A DNA stretch of 33,363 bases from a bacterium (lineage in GTDB: Bacteria; Actinomycetota; Acidimicrobiia; Acidimicrobiales; CATQHL01): NCBI GenBank assembly GCA_026708055.1, contig JAPOVS010000083.1:1-33363 (forward strand), written 5' to 3'. A program made the position numbers and the translations under genes. The notes below the pieces were generated by a model, which saw nothing but the letters and a program-made list of their open reading frames with translations, made no database searches and had not been told where the DNA came from. Positions 16,028-23,848 of the stretch are shown one piece after another (the stretch's first letter is position 1; the number at the start of each line of letters is the position of its first letter).

Positions 16028-16669
16028 TCACAAGTCGCCGAGGACCGTGATCCGGTCCGCCACACCGACCCGCCGGCGGCCCGGTCCGAGCGCCTCGTGC
16101 ATCCAGAGATGGCGGATCGCCGGCGAGCGACGCCTCAGCCGGGCCGCGCTCTCCTCCATGCGGGCCAGCGCACCCACCACCCCGGGCGGGAACCGTGTCA
16201 GCTGCGCCGCGCTGACGTCCGCCGCCACGACCCGCGCTCCGTCGAGACGCCGCGACGACCAGGACGCCCCGAAGGGACCGCCCAGCAGCGCCAGGGCGCA
16301 CAGCCGGGTGTCGCGGCGCGCGGTGCCGTCGGCGATGCGCGCCAGCAGGTGGGCCACCGTGCCTTCCAGCTCCACCGGGGCCAGGACGTCCAGCAGCCCG
16401 GTGGTCACCGCCACGGTGGCGGTGCGGGGGCCGCGCCCATAGGCCAGCGCACCGCAGGCCTCGTCGTCGATCACCGCCAGCCGGGGCACGGGCAGGCCGG
16501 CGCCGAGACACAGCGCCTCGACGTACACCTCCATCCGTTCGGCCTCGGCGGCGAGTGGGGGCCGCGCCCCGGCCAGACGCCCCGCGATGCGGCCCGCCGA
16601 CAGCAGCGCGGCGGCAATCGAGACCGCCAGGGCGCCGACGACGGCCACGACGATGATCAGCAGCGTCAC
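16028..16669 (-). CDS. Degenerate M48 (HtpX-like) protease homologue, metal ligands lost
   Basis: A 213-residue protein with an N-terminal membrane helix (1-24). Residues 48-112 follow the M48 pattern closely: Y-V-E-A-L-C-L-G-A-G-L-P-V-P-R-L, V-I-D-D-E-A, A-V-T-T-G-L-L-D-V-L, then V-E-L-E-G-T-V-A-H-L-L-A-R-I, where active enzymes have A-H-E-x-x-H-I. So HEXXH has become H-L-L-A-R (107-111). The third ligand, Glu in R-E-x-x-A-D, is V147 (R-V-V-A-A-D). The downstream A-Q-L-T-R-F-P-P-G-V block is conserved. It is probably an inactive pseudo-protease with a binding role at the membrane. The GTG start overlaps the pimA stop as GTGA. Confidence 0.8.
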   Translation of the reverse strand: MTLLIIVVAVVGALAVSIAAALLSAGRIAGRLAGARPPLAAEAERMEVYVEALCLGAGLPVPRLAVIDDEACGALAYGRGPRTATVAVTTGLLDVLAPVELEGTVAHLLARIADGTARRDTRLCALALLGGPFGASWSSRRLDGARVVAADVSAAQLTRFPPGVVGALARMEESAARLRRRSPAIRHLWMHEALGPGRRRVGVADRITVLGDL

Positions 16670-17727
16670 GCCAGCACCCTCTCGTAGACGGCGGCGTAGC
16701 GCTCGGCGAGCCGGTCCATCGAGAACTGCTCGGCCCGCTCGATGCCCCGGGTCACCAGGTCGCCCGGTGTCGCCAGCACCTCCCGGAGCGCCCCGGCGAG
16801 GCGCTCGGCGTCCCCGGGCGGCACCAGCGAGGCCTCGACCCCCGCACGCGCCACGCGGGTGTAGCCGGGAATGTCGGTGGCCACGATCGCCGTCTCGGCC
16901 GCCATCGCCTCCAGCAGCACGACGCCGAAGGACTCGCCGTGCAGCGAGGGCGCGCAGAACACGTCGGCGCCGCAGAGACGGCTGATCTTCTCGTCCTCGC
17001 TGAGGCGACCCAGCCACCTGATGCGGCGGTCATTGGCCGTGAGCCTCCGGAGGGTCTCGGTCTGGGGACCCTCGCCCCCGACCCACAGCACCACATCGGC
17101 CGGCAGCCTGCGCATGGCCGCCAGCAGCACGTCGAGGCCCTTGCGAGGCTCGTGGCGACCCACGAAGAAGATCGTGGGGCCTTCGGTGGGGTGCGGCTTG
17201 GTCTGGCGGAAACGCTCCACGGGGACACCGTTGAACAGCACCTCGTAGATCCCACCCAGGTGGCGGCGGGCCAGATCTGCGGCCTCGGCGGACACGGCGC
17301 CCCGCCAATCCAGGCGATTGCAGACCCAACGCAGCACCGGCGAGACGTTCTCGTAGGCGGCGGACCCCCCGGCGGCGTGGAAAGTGGCCACCAGCGGGGC
17401 GCGCTTGGAGACCAGGGCGGCGAGCGAGGGCGCCGGCACCAGCGGCTCGTGGACGTGCAGGAGGTCGAAGCGCTGATCCCGCAGCACCGCGTAGCTGCGC
17501 TGGAACGCCGGGATGTCGAAGGCGATCGGCGCGAAGGACCCGTTCGCGGCGATGAAGAGCGAGTTGCCGATGGGGATGATGTCGGGCTCGGGCGGGGGGC
17601 CGTCGCAGGGGCCCAGCAGGCTCACCGCCAGGCCGCGGCGCCGCAGGGCGCGTGCCAGGTAGAGGGCCTGCATCTGCACGCCGCCGGGAAGGGTGAAGCT
17701 GTAGGGGCTGATCATCCCCACGCGCAC
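16666..17727 (-). CDS. pimA: Phosphatidylinositol alpha-mannosyltransferase, PimA-like (GT4)
   Basis: Transfers mannose from GDP-mannose to phosphatidylinositol at the inner face of the membrane, the first step of PIM synthesis. It has 353 residues, with S-P-Y-S-F-T-L-P-G-G-V-Q near the N-terminus, V-H-E-P-L-V-P in the first domain, and F-V-G-R-H-E-P-R-K-G and the G-E-S-F-G-V-V-L-L-E-A-M E-x7-E motif in the second. I choose the GTG at 17727 (M-R-V-G-M-I-S-P), which matches the usual PimA N-terminus and lies 7 nt after a TAGCGT hexamer; the GTG at 17736 would lie within that element. Neighbours PgsA and the acyltransferase act in the same pathway. Confidence 0.9.
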   Translation of the reverse strand: MRVGMISPYSFTLPGGVQMQALYLARALRRRGLAVSLLGPCDGPPPEPDIIPIGNSLFIAANGSFAPIAFDIPAFQRSYAVLRDQRFDLLHVHEPLVPAPSLAALVSKRAPLVATFHAAGGSAAYENVSPVLRWVCNRLDWRGAVSAEAADLARRHLGGIYEVLFNGVPVERFRQTKPHPTEGPTIFFVGRHEPRKGLDVLLAAMRRLPADVVLWVGGEGPQTETLRRLTANDRRIRWLGRLSEDEKISRLCGADVFCAPSLHGESFGVVLLEAMAAETAIVATDIPGYTRVARAGVEASLVPPGDAERLAGALREVLATPGDLVTRGIERAEQFSMDRLAERYAAVYERVLA

Positions 17728-17734
17728 GGAACTC

Positions 17735-17740
17735 ACGCTA
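17735..17740 (-). promoter_or_regulatory. -10 hexamer TAGCGT for leaderless pimA, containing the acyltransferase stop codon
   Basis: The TAG stop of the acyltransferase gene opens the hexamer TAGCGT. Seven bases (GAGTTCC) later comes the GTG of pimA. There is no Shine-Dalgarno. Confidence 0.55.
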
Positions 17741-18709
17741 GCGGGAGCGCGCGCCGGCGGTAGCGCCGGACCCGGAGCGCAACGCAGCCACGGCCTCGCG
17801 ATCGCTCGGCCAATTGGGTTGCATCAGGTGCCACTGCGTCGGGGCGGGACGGATCATGTCCTCCAGCAGATGGGCCAGATCCTGGGTGGCCTCGGCGACG
17901 ACCTGGCGCAGGCGGCCCTCCCGGCTGACCAGGACCGGCGGGTAGGTCTTGGCGTGGCACTTCCCGCCGCGCCGCCGCACCACGACACCCACGATCGGCG
18001 ATCCGGTGCGCCGGGCCAGCACTGCCGCGCCGCCCGGCAGCGTGGTGGTCTCGCCGAAGAACTCCACCTCCACGCCGCCGCCGCCGATGTCCCGGTCGGT
18101 GAGCAGGCACACCACGTGACCGTCGTGGAGAGCGTGCGTGAGCGCGCCGAGCGCGCCCGGGCCGGCCGGCACGATCTCCATGCCGATCCGGCGGCGGAAC
18201 CGCTCCATCCAGGCGAACAGCTCGGGGTGCTCGATGGTTTCGACGACCGCGGTGACCTTGGTCCCGGGCCGCTGCGCCAGCCATACCCCCGCCCACTCCC
18301 AACTCCCCACGTGCGGCAGCGCCAGGATGGCGCCCGGCCCCATGCGCAGGGCGTCGGAGATGTTGTCGTAGTCCTCGAAGGTGAAACCGGCGTCCACCTC
18401 CGCCGGCGAGGCGGCCGCCAGCCGGGCGCAATCCACGTAGTAGCGGCCATAGGCGACGAAGGTCTCACGCACGGCGCGGCGCAAGGCGGCCCCGCTGGGC
18501 GCGGCACCGTCCGGGGCGGTGCGGCGCAGGTTGCGTTCCACGATGAGCCGCTGCTCGCTGCGCCGCAGCGCCAGGGCGCCGGCAAGCAGCCGGGTCCCGC
18601 CGTCGACCAGCCAGTCCGGCAACAGCGGCAGGAACCTGGCACCGAGCCGGTACTGCTCCAGCACCAGACGGTGCCGCAGCCGCGCCCGCAGGCCCGAACC
18701 GCGCCGCAC
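17738..18709 (-). CDS. Lysophospholipid/PIM acyltransferase, PatA-like (LpxL/HtrB family)
   Basis: A 323-residue membrane-associated acyltransferase. L-P-H-V-G-S-W-E-W contains the H-x4-E catalytic motif of the LpxL/PatA family. E-D-Y-D-N-I-S precedes it, and V-C-L-L-T-D-R-D-I-G-G-G-G-V-E-V-E-F-F-G and P-G-G-A-A-V-L-A-R-R follow, as in actinobacterial PIM acyltransferases. From its place between pgsA and pimA it probably acylates phosphatidylinositol mannosides. The GTG at 18709 lies 8 bp after the pgsA stop; an upstream extension in this frame overlaps pgsA and looks non-coding. Confidence 0.88.
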   Translation of the reverse strand: MRRGSGLRARLRHRLVLEQYRLGARFLPLLPDWLVDGGTRLLAGALALRRSEQRLIVERNLRRTAPDGAAPSGAALRRAVRETFVAYGRYYVDCARLAAASPAEVDAGFTFEDYDNISDALRMGPGAILALPHVGSWEWAGVWLAQRPGTKVTAVVETIEHPELFAWMERFRRRIGMEIVPAGPGALGALTHALHDGHVVCLLTDRDIGGGGVEVEFFGETTTLPGGAAVLARRTGSPIVGVVVRRRGGKCHAKTYPPVLVSREGRLRQVVAEATQDLAHLLEDMIRPAPTQWHLMQPNWPSDREAVAALRSGSGATAGARSR

Positions 18710-18717
18710 GCGCCCGC

Positions 18718-19287
18718 TCAGAACTGCCGCCAGATCTTGGCGAAGCGCTGCACGACGGTGACCAGCGTGAGCCCCAGCAGCGCCCACAGCACGTACGGCA
18801 GCCAGGCCACCACGAGCAGCCCGAAGCACAGCACCACGAACCGCTCGGCGCGTTCGGCCAGCCCGCCGCGGGCGTCGAGCCCGAGCGACTCGGCCTTGGC
18901 GCGCAGGTACGAGACGAACTGCCCCGAGGCCAGCACAGCCACCGGCAGCAGAGCCAGAACCCCGTCGTCGAGCAGGTGATAGGTGAGCGCCCCCAGGATC
19001 AGCGTGTCGGAGATCCGATCGCACACCGAGTCCAGGAACGCGCCGCGGGTGCTGACCGTCCCGGCGGCCTTGGCGACCGGGCCGTCCAGCAGGTCACCCA
19101 GCCCGGCGAGGACGATGAAGGTGAACGCCAGCCCGAACCGGTCGATGACCACCATGGCGGCGGTGGCCGCCGAGGCCGCCACACCGAACAGCGTCACGTG
19201 ATCGGCACGCACCCCCAAGCGCCAGAGCACCTTGCCGATCGGCACGACGACGCGGTCGACGCCCGCCCGCCAGCGCCCGTCGAGCAC
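18718..19287 (-). CDS. pgsA: CDP-alcohol phosphatidyltransferase, probable phosphatidylinositol phosphate synthase
   Basis: An integral membrane enzyme that joins CDP-diacylglycerol to an alcohol, probably inositol phosphate by its PIM-cluster neighbours. The catalytic signature G-D-L-L-D-G-P-V-A-K...G-A-F-L-D-S-V-C-D matches DxxDG(x)2A(R)...GxxxDxxxD, with Lys in place of the usual Arg. Several hydrophobic segments span the rest. From the GTG at 19287 it has 189 residues, giving ~36 residues before the first helix, as in mycobacterial homologues. A TTG at 19371 would add 28 residues encoded by one arm of a large hairpin, which seems less likely; the start remains uncertain. Confidence 0.88.
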   Translation of the reverse strand: MLDGRWRAGVDRVVVPIGKVLWRLGVRADHVTLFGVAASAATAAMVVIDRFGLAFTFIVLAGLGDLLDGPVAKAAGTVSTRGAFLDSVCDRISDTLILGALTYHLLDDGVLALLPVAVLASGQFVSYLRAKAESLGLDARGGLAERAERFVVLCFGLLVVAWLPYVLWALLGLTLVTVVQRFAKIWRQF

Positions 19288-19340
19288 GGTCCCGCTCAGA
19301 TCCCTAGCCGTGACAACCGGGGAGGTTGTCCCCGGTTCGA

Positions 19341-19411
19341 GGGGGCGGGGCGCAGGAGCCTCCGTGCTCAAACAGAGAAACTGCGCGCGGAGGCTCCTGC
19401 CCCCCGCCCCC
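19341..19411. repeat. Large inverted repeat, 24-position stem with one mismatch
   Basis: 19341-19364 pairs with 19388-19411 at 23 of 24 positions around a 23-nt loop. The inner 12 bp are CAGGAGCCTCCG / CGGAGGCTCCTG and the outer part is a G-run/C-run. It lies between the membrane protein gene (ends 19488) and pgsA. No U-tract follows in either direction. It may be a Rho-independent-like terminator, an mRNA-stabilising or attenuating hairpin for pgsA, or a mobile palindromic element. Confidence 0.85.
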
Positions 19412-19487
19412 TACCTCGGCTCGACATGAGGCCGACCTCCCCGCGCCGCTCGCGGACCTGGCCGCCCCTGCGCCCCGCCTCCAAGCG

Positions 19488-20075
19488 CTAGCCCGGCGGC
19501 TCATGGATGTCGGTGTCAGCGAGGTCCGACCAGTCCTCGGGGTTGTCCTCGACGATCACGTCCAGCACCTTCGGCTCCACGCCGTCCACGAGGACCAGAC
19601 CGCGCCGCAGGGGCCGTATCTCGTTCGAGAAGACCAGGATCCGCCAGGTCGGGCGGGAGAACCAGCCACGCCAGCCCATCTGCGCCGAGGCGTGACCCAC
19701 GGGGAAGCCCACGGCCCGCACCGCCTCCAGCAGGGCGTCGGTCTCCTCGACGCGCAGATCCCAGCCGGCCCGGAAGTGGTACGCCGCCAGCACCAGCAGG
19801 GCGATCCCCGCCGCCAGGAAGCCACCGTTGACGATGTTGGGATCGCTACCGATCGTCAGCGCCCAGGTGGCGATGGAGACGACGCCCAGGAAGGCGTAGA
19901 GGGCGCCGGGCACGCGCCGGCGGCTGTTGTTGGGGAAGACGTAAGGTCCGACGTAGCCGCTGACGTCCAACTCCGGCGGCAGTTCGTCGCCGATGTCCGG
20001 GCGGTCGGCGGCGCCGGCGGTGCCGGGCTGCCGCTCGTCCCCGGTCTCGGTTTCGGCCTCGGTCTCGGGAGCCAT
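19488..20075 (-). CDS. Conserved membrane protein of unknown function
   Basis: A 195-residue protein. The first ~35 residues are acidic (E/T/D-rich). Two membrane segments follow at about 57-75 and 83-98 (G-A-L-Y-A-F-L-G-V-V-S and G-G-F-L-A-A-G-I-A-L-L-V-L-A-A), then a soluble C-terminal domain with G-F-P-V-G-H-A-S-A-Q-M-G-W-R-G and W-R-I-L-V-F-S-N-E. I do not recognise a named family. Small membrane proteins are often seen between the HIT and pgsA genes in actinobacteria, so a role in phospholipid metabolism is possible but unproven. A TAGCGT hexamer lies 6 nt before the ATG. Confidence 0.85.
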   Translation of the reverse strand: MAPETEAETETGDERQPGTAGAADRPDIGDELPPELDVSGYVGPYVFPNNSRRRVPGALYAFLGVVSIATWALTIGSDPNIVNGGFLAAGIALLVLAAYHFRAGWDLRVEETDALLEAVRAVGFPVGHASAQMGWRGWFSRPTWRILVFSNEIRPLRRGLVLVDGVEPKVLDVIVEDNPEDWSDLADTDIHEPPG

Positions 20076-20081
20076 GATCCG

Positions 20082-20087
20082 ACGCTA
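20082..20087 (-). promoter_or_regulatory. -10 hexamer TAGCGT for a leaderless message, containing the HIT gene stop codon
   Basis: The TAG stop of the HIT gene is the first half of TAGCGT. After six bases (CGGATC) the ATG of the membrane protein gene follows. It is the same hexamer as at the pimA and thrS starts. Confidence 0.55.
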
Positions 20088-20609
20088 CCCGGCAGTCTGC
20101 TGCCAGGCGCCCCGCAGCTTGCGCCAGGTGTCCTCGAGCGTCTCGGGCAGCACCCGCACCCCGCCCACGGTCGTCATGAAGTTGGTGTCGCCCGCCCAGC
20201 GGGGCAGGCAGTGGACGTGCAGGTGGCCGGGCACGCCGGCGCCGGCCGCCCGGCCCAGGTTGAGCCCCACGTTCACCCCGTCGGGGTCGTAGGCGACCTG
20301 CAGCGCCTGCACCGCGGCGCGCACCGCAGCCCACAACTCCCCCCAGGTGGCGTCGTCGAGGTCGTCGGGTGAGGCGGCGGCGGTGTAGGGCACCACCAGC
20401 AGGTGCCCGGTCGTGTAGGGATAGGCGTTCAGCACGGCATAGGTGTGCTCGCCGCGCCACAGCACGAAGGTCTCGCTGTCGGGGAGGTCGCCCCGCCCGA
20501 TCGCCTCGAAGGGCGAGGAGAACCCCGAGCCCTCCTCGTCCGCCTCCGCGCTCACCGCGGCCACGTAGTCGGCCCGCCACCCGGCCCAGAGCCGGCCCAA
20601 CTCACTCAT
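20085..20609 (-). CDS. HIT-domain protein, AP4A phosphorylase/hydrolase-like
   Basis: A 174-residue histidine-triad protein. N-A-Y-P-Y-T-T-G-H-L-L-V-V-P-Y and the active-site G-H-L-H-V-H-C-L-P-R-W (H-x-H-x-H pattern) identify the family. Such enzymes act on dinucleoside polyphosphates or adenylated substrates; mycobacterial homologues next to thrS are annotated as AP4A phosphorylase. Being next to thrS is suggestive, because aminoacyl-tRNA synthetases make AP4A. GGGAGAGAG precedes the ATG, and the gap to thrS is 25 bp. Confidence 0.92.
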   Translation of the reverse strand: MSELGRLWAGWRADYVAAVSAEADEEGSGFSSPFEAIGRGDLPDSETFVLWRGEHTYAVLNAYPYTTGHLLVVPYTAAASPDDLDDATWGELWAAVRAAVQALQVAYDPDGVNVGLNLGRAAGAGVPGHLHVHCLPRWAGDTNFMTTVGGVRVLPETLEDTWRKLRGAWQQTAG

Positions 20610-20634
20610 CGCGACTCTCTCCCGGGCCCGCTCA

Positions 20635-22599
20635 TCAGCGCGGCGCCGCCTCGGCCAGCATCCGGGCCGTCAGGGTGGCCAGCGGGACGTCCCGCTCGGT
20701 CTCGGCGGCCCGCGGGTTGACGCCGACGGTGCCCGCCGCCACGTCGCTGGCGCCCACGACCAGCACGTAGGGAACCTTCTGGAGCTTGGCGGCACGCACC
20801 CGCCGCCCCAGCGGCTCGTCGCTGGCCATCACCTCGACGCGCAGCCCCGCGGCGCGCAACTCATCGGCCACCTCGGCGGCGTAGCCGGCGTGGTCGGCCG
20901 CCACCGGCAGCACACTCGCCTGCACCGGGGCCAGCCAGGTGGGGAACGCGCCCGCATAGTGCTCGAGCAGGACCCCGAAGAAGCGTTCCAGCGAGCCGAA
21001 CAGGGCGCGATGGATCATCAGCGGGCGGTGGCGCTGCCCGTCGGGTCCCGTGTAGTGCAGGTCGAACCGCTCCGGCAGGTTGAAGTCCACCTGCAGGGTG
21101 GAGAGCTGCCAGGCCCGGCCGATGGCGTCGGTCACGTCGACGTCGATCTTCGGCCCGTAGAAGGCGCCGCCGCCGGGGTCGGTGACGTAGTCGAGTCCCG
21201 CCGATTCGAGGGCGGCGCGCAGTCCCTCGGTGGCCAGGTCCCACATCTCGACGGGGCCGACCGCCTTGGTCGCCGGGCGCGTCGAGAGCTTGGCCTGGAA
21301 GTCGTCGAAGCCGAAGGCCCGCAGCACCGACAGCACGAAGTCGAGCAGCGAGGCCAGTTCCGACGGCACCTGCTCGGCGGTGGCGAAGATGTGGCTGTCG
21401 TCCTGCGTGAAGCCCCGGGACCGCAGCAGGCCGTGCACCGCCCCCGACAGCTCGTAGCGGTAGACGGCGCCCAACTCGAACAGGCGCAGGGGCAGATCCC
21501 GGTAGGAGCGCTGGCCGGACCGGTAGATCATCACGTGGAACGGGCAGTTCATGGGCTTGGGGTAGTAGGCGGCCCCGTCCAGCTCCATCGGGGGGTACAT
21601 GCTCTCGGCGTAGAAGTCCAGGTGGCCGCTGGTCTCCCAGAGGTTGGACTTGGCGAGGTGCGGGGTGTACACGAACTGGTAGCCGCCCTCGACGTGCCGG
21701 CGGCGGCTGTAGTCCTCCATGAGGTGCCGCACCAGGGCCCCCTTGGGATGCCACACGGCCAGGCCCGGGCCGAGCTCCTCGGGCCAGGACAGCAGGTCCA
21801 GCTCGCGGGCCAGGCGCCGGTGGTCGCGCCGGGCGGCCTCGGCGAGACGATGCAGGTGGGCCTTCAGGTCTGCGGCGCTGGCCCAGGCGGTGCCGTAGAT
21901 GCGCTGCAGCATGGGACGGTCACTGTCGCCGCGCCAGTAGGCGCCTGCCACCCGCTGCAGGGCGAAGTGACCGAGGCGACCGGTGGAGGGCACGTGCGGA
22001 CCCAGACAGAGATCCACGAAGTCCTCGCCGTTGGCATAGCAACTCACGCTGCCGTCCCCGCCGGCCTCGCCGGCCAGATCGGCGTCGGCCTCGCCCTCGA
22101 CGCCGACGCTGACGCGCTCGATGATCTCGCGCTTGTAGGGGTGGTCGGCGAAGACCTCCAGGGCCTCGGTGGCGTCGATGTCGCGGCGCACGAACGGCTG
22201 ATCGGCGGCGATGATCTCCCGCATCCGCGCCTCGATCCGCTCCAGGTCCTCGTCGCTGAAGGTGGCCCCGCCCGGCAGCTCGAAGTCGTAGTAGAAGCCG
22301 TCGGCCACCGGCGGCCCGATGGCGAAGGTCGCCCCCGGGTAGAGCCCCAGCACCGCCTGCGCCAGGACGTGCGCCGTGGAGTGGCGCAGCGTGTGCAGGC
22401 CCCGCTCACTCTCGGCGGTCACGATCTCGGTGGTTGCGCCGTCGACCAGCGGCGCCGACAGATCCACCTCGGCGCCGTCGACGCTGGCGATCACGGCGTC
22501 TCGGGCGAGCCGCCGGCCGATCGAGGCGGCCAGATCGGCAGCGGTGGCACCCTCGGGAAGGTCGCGCGCCGAGCCGTCCGGCAGCAGCACACGAACCAT
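20635..22599 (-). CDS. thrS: Threonyl-tRNA synthetase
   Basis: Charges tRNA-Thr. The 654-residue protein has the N-terminal TGS domain (1-60), the editing domain with H-S-T-A-H-V-L-A-Q-A (73-82) and its C-Y-A-N-G-E-D-F block, the class II core with M-N-C-P-F-H (zinc Cys), F-E-L-G-A-V-Y-R-Y-E, and the C-terminal anticodon-binding domain with V-P-Y-V-L-V-V-G. The ATG at 22599 lies 7 nt after a TAGCGT hexamer. Any T-box or leader control is excluded if the message is leaderless. Confidence 0.97.
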   Translation of the reverse strand: MVRVLLPDGSARDLPEGATAADLAASIGRRLARDAVIASVDGAEVDLSAPLVDGATTEIVTAESERGLHTLRHSTAHVLAQAVLGLYPGATFAIGPPVADGFYYDFELPGGATFSDEDLERIEARMREIIAADQPFVRRDIDATEALEVFADHPYKREIIERVSVGVEGEADADLAGEAGGDGSVSCYANGEDFVDLCLGPHVPSTGRLGHFALQRVAGAYWRGDSDRPMLQRIYGTAWASAADLKAHLHRLAEAARRDHRRLARELDLLSWPEELGPGLAVWHPKGALVRHLMEDYSRRRHVEGGYQFVYTPHLAKSNLWETSGHLDFYAESMYPPMELDGAAYYPKPMNCPFHVMIYRSGQRSYRDLPLRLFELGAVYRYELSGAVHGLLRSRGFTQDDSHIFATAEQVPSELASLLDFVLSVLRAFGFDDFQAKLSTRPATKAVGPVEMWDLATEGLRAALESAGLDYVTDPGGGAFYGPKIDVDVTDAIGRAWQLSTLQVDFNLPERFDLHYTGPDGQRHRPLMIHRALFGSLERFFGVLLEHYAGAFPTWLAPVQASVLPVAADHAGYAAEVADELRAAGLRVEVMASDEPLGRRVRAAKLQKVPYVLVVGASDVAAGTVGVNPRAAETERDVPLATLTARMLAEAAPR

Positions 22600-22606
22600 G
22601 TCGGGA

Positions 22607-22612
22607 ACGCTA
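22607..22612 (-). promoter_or_regulatory. -10 hexamer TAGCGT for leaderless thrS, containing the mshC stop codon
   Basis: The mshC TAG stop begins TAGCGT. Seven bases (TCCCGAC) later comes the thrS ATG. There is no Shine-Dalgarno in that gap. Confidence 0.6.
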
Positions 22613-23848
22613 CCGGCGGGCGCCGCCCGGATCGCACGCGGCGCCGTCGCCGGGCCGCTCCGGGCCGAGTGTCTCGCCGCTGCGAAGGTCCACCCCCAGC
22701 AGCATGGCGGAGGCGGCGACGCCCCGGCCCCGGCCGACGGCCTCGTCGATGCACGCCAGCGCGGCCGGCGTGTCGAGGTCGTCATCGAGGGCGGCGCGCA
22801 CCTCGGCGAGCGGGCCGCCACCGGTGGCGGCCCCCTGCCAGCGCTCCAGGCGCTCCGCGGCCTCGACCATCATGGCCGGACGCCACTCCCAGGAGTCCCG
22901 GTAGTGGTGCGCCAGCACGGCCAGCCGCACCGCGCGCGGGTCGTACTCCTTCAGCAGGTCGCTCACGAACACGAGGTTGCCGAGCGACTTGGACATCTTC
23001 TCGCCGTCCATGCGGACCATGGCCTGATGCATCCAGTGGCGGGCGAACGGCTCCCCGGTCGCCGCGGTCGACTGCGCCCGCTCGCACTCGTGATGCGGGA
23101 AGATGAGGTCGGAGCCACCCCCGTGGAGATCGATGGTGGTGGCGAGTTCGCGCATCGCCAGCGTCGAGCACTCGATGTGCCAACCCGGCCGTCCCGGCCC
23201 CCAAAGCGACCCCCACTCCGGCTCATCGGCCGCCGACGGTTGCCAGAGCACGAAGTCCAGGGGGTCCCGCTTGGCGGGATCGTCGGGGTTCCCGCCCCGC
23301 TCGGCTGCCAGCACCAGCATGTCAGTCCGGTCCAGCTTGGAGAGCTCGCCGAAGCCCGGGAAAGTGGCCACCTCGAAATAGACGGCCCCGCCGGCGAGGT
23401 AGGCGTGACCCCGGTCCAGCACCATGCCGATGAACCCGCGGATGTCGGCGATGGCCGAGGTGGCACGCGGCTCGCTCCAGCACGCCAGCATGCCGAGCGC
23501 GGCCATGTCGGAGTCGAAACGGGCCACCTCCGCGGCCGCCAGATCCAGGTAGTGCACACCCAGCGAGCGGGCCTTGCGCAGGATGTCGTCGTCGACGTCG
23601 GTGACGTTGCGCACGCAGCGCGTCTCGTGGCCCCGGTCGCGCAGGCGCCGCTGCAGCACGTCGTAGGTGAGGTAGGTGGCGGCGTGGCCCAGATGGGTGG
23701 CGTCGTAGGGGGTGATCCCGCACGTGTACATGGTGACGACCGGGCCCACCTCGAAGGGCACCACCTCGCCGGCGACGGTGTCGTAGATCTGCATGGGCGC
23801 CGCCGCGGGGTCCGCCGGCCGCTCCGGGGCCGGCGGCGAGGCCGTCAC
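22610..23848 (-). CDS. mshC: Cysteine:glucosaminylinositol ligase MshC (mycothiol synthesis)
   Basis: MshC activates cysteine with ATP and joins it to GlcN-inositol, the third step of mycothiol synthesis; it is a CysS paralogue. The 412 residues match MshC length, where CysS is usually longer. It has T-M-Y-T-C-G-I-T-P-Y-D-A-T-H-L-G-H-A-A-T-Y (the ITPYDATHLGHAATY wording is MshC-type), zinc ligands C43, C227 and H252 (G-W-H-I-E-C, F-P-H-H-E), and K-M-S-K-S at 284-288. The GTG at 23848 overlaps the npdG stop as GTGA, so translation is coupled. Confidence 0.9.
   Translation of the reverse strand: MTASPPAPERPADPAAAPMQIYDTVAGEVVPFEVGPVVTMYTCGITPYDATHLGHAATYLTYDVLQRRLRDRGHETRCVRNVTDVDDDILRKARSLGVHYLDLAAAEVARFDSDMAALGMLACWSEPRATSAIADIRGFIGMVLDRGHAYLAGGAVYFEVATFPGFGELSKLDRTDMLVLAAERGGNPDDPAKRDPLDFVLWQPSAADEPEWGSLWGPGRPGWHIECSTLAMRELATTIDLHGGGSDLIFPHHECERAQSTAATGEPFARHWMHQAMVRMDGEKMSKSLGNLVFVSDLLKEYDPRAVRLAVLAHHYRDSWEWRPAMMVEAAERLERWQGAATGGGPLAEVRAALDDDLDTPAALACIDEAVGRGRGVAASAMLLGVDLRSGETLGPERPGDGAACDPGGARR

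Noticed and set aside
20890-23106. Long plus-strand open frame across thrS and mshC
   Set aside because: Antisense frame of GC-rich coding DNA; both minus-strand proteins are unmistakable and the plus-strand translation has no family resemblance. The same applies to the frames at 7199-8713, 9297-10508, 11485-13161 and 24411-26003.
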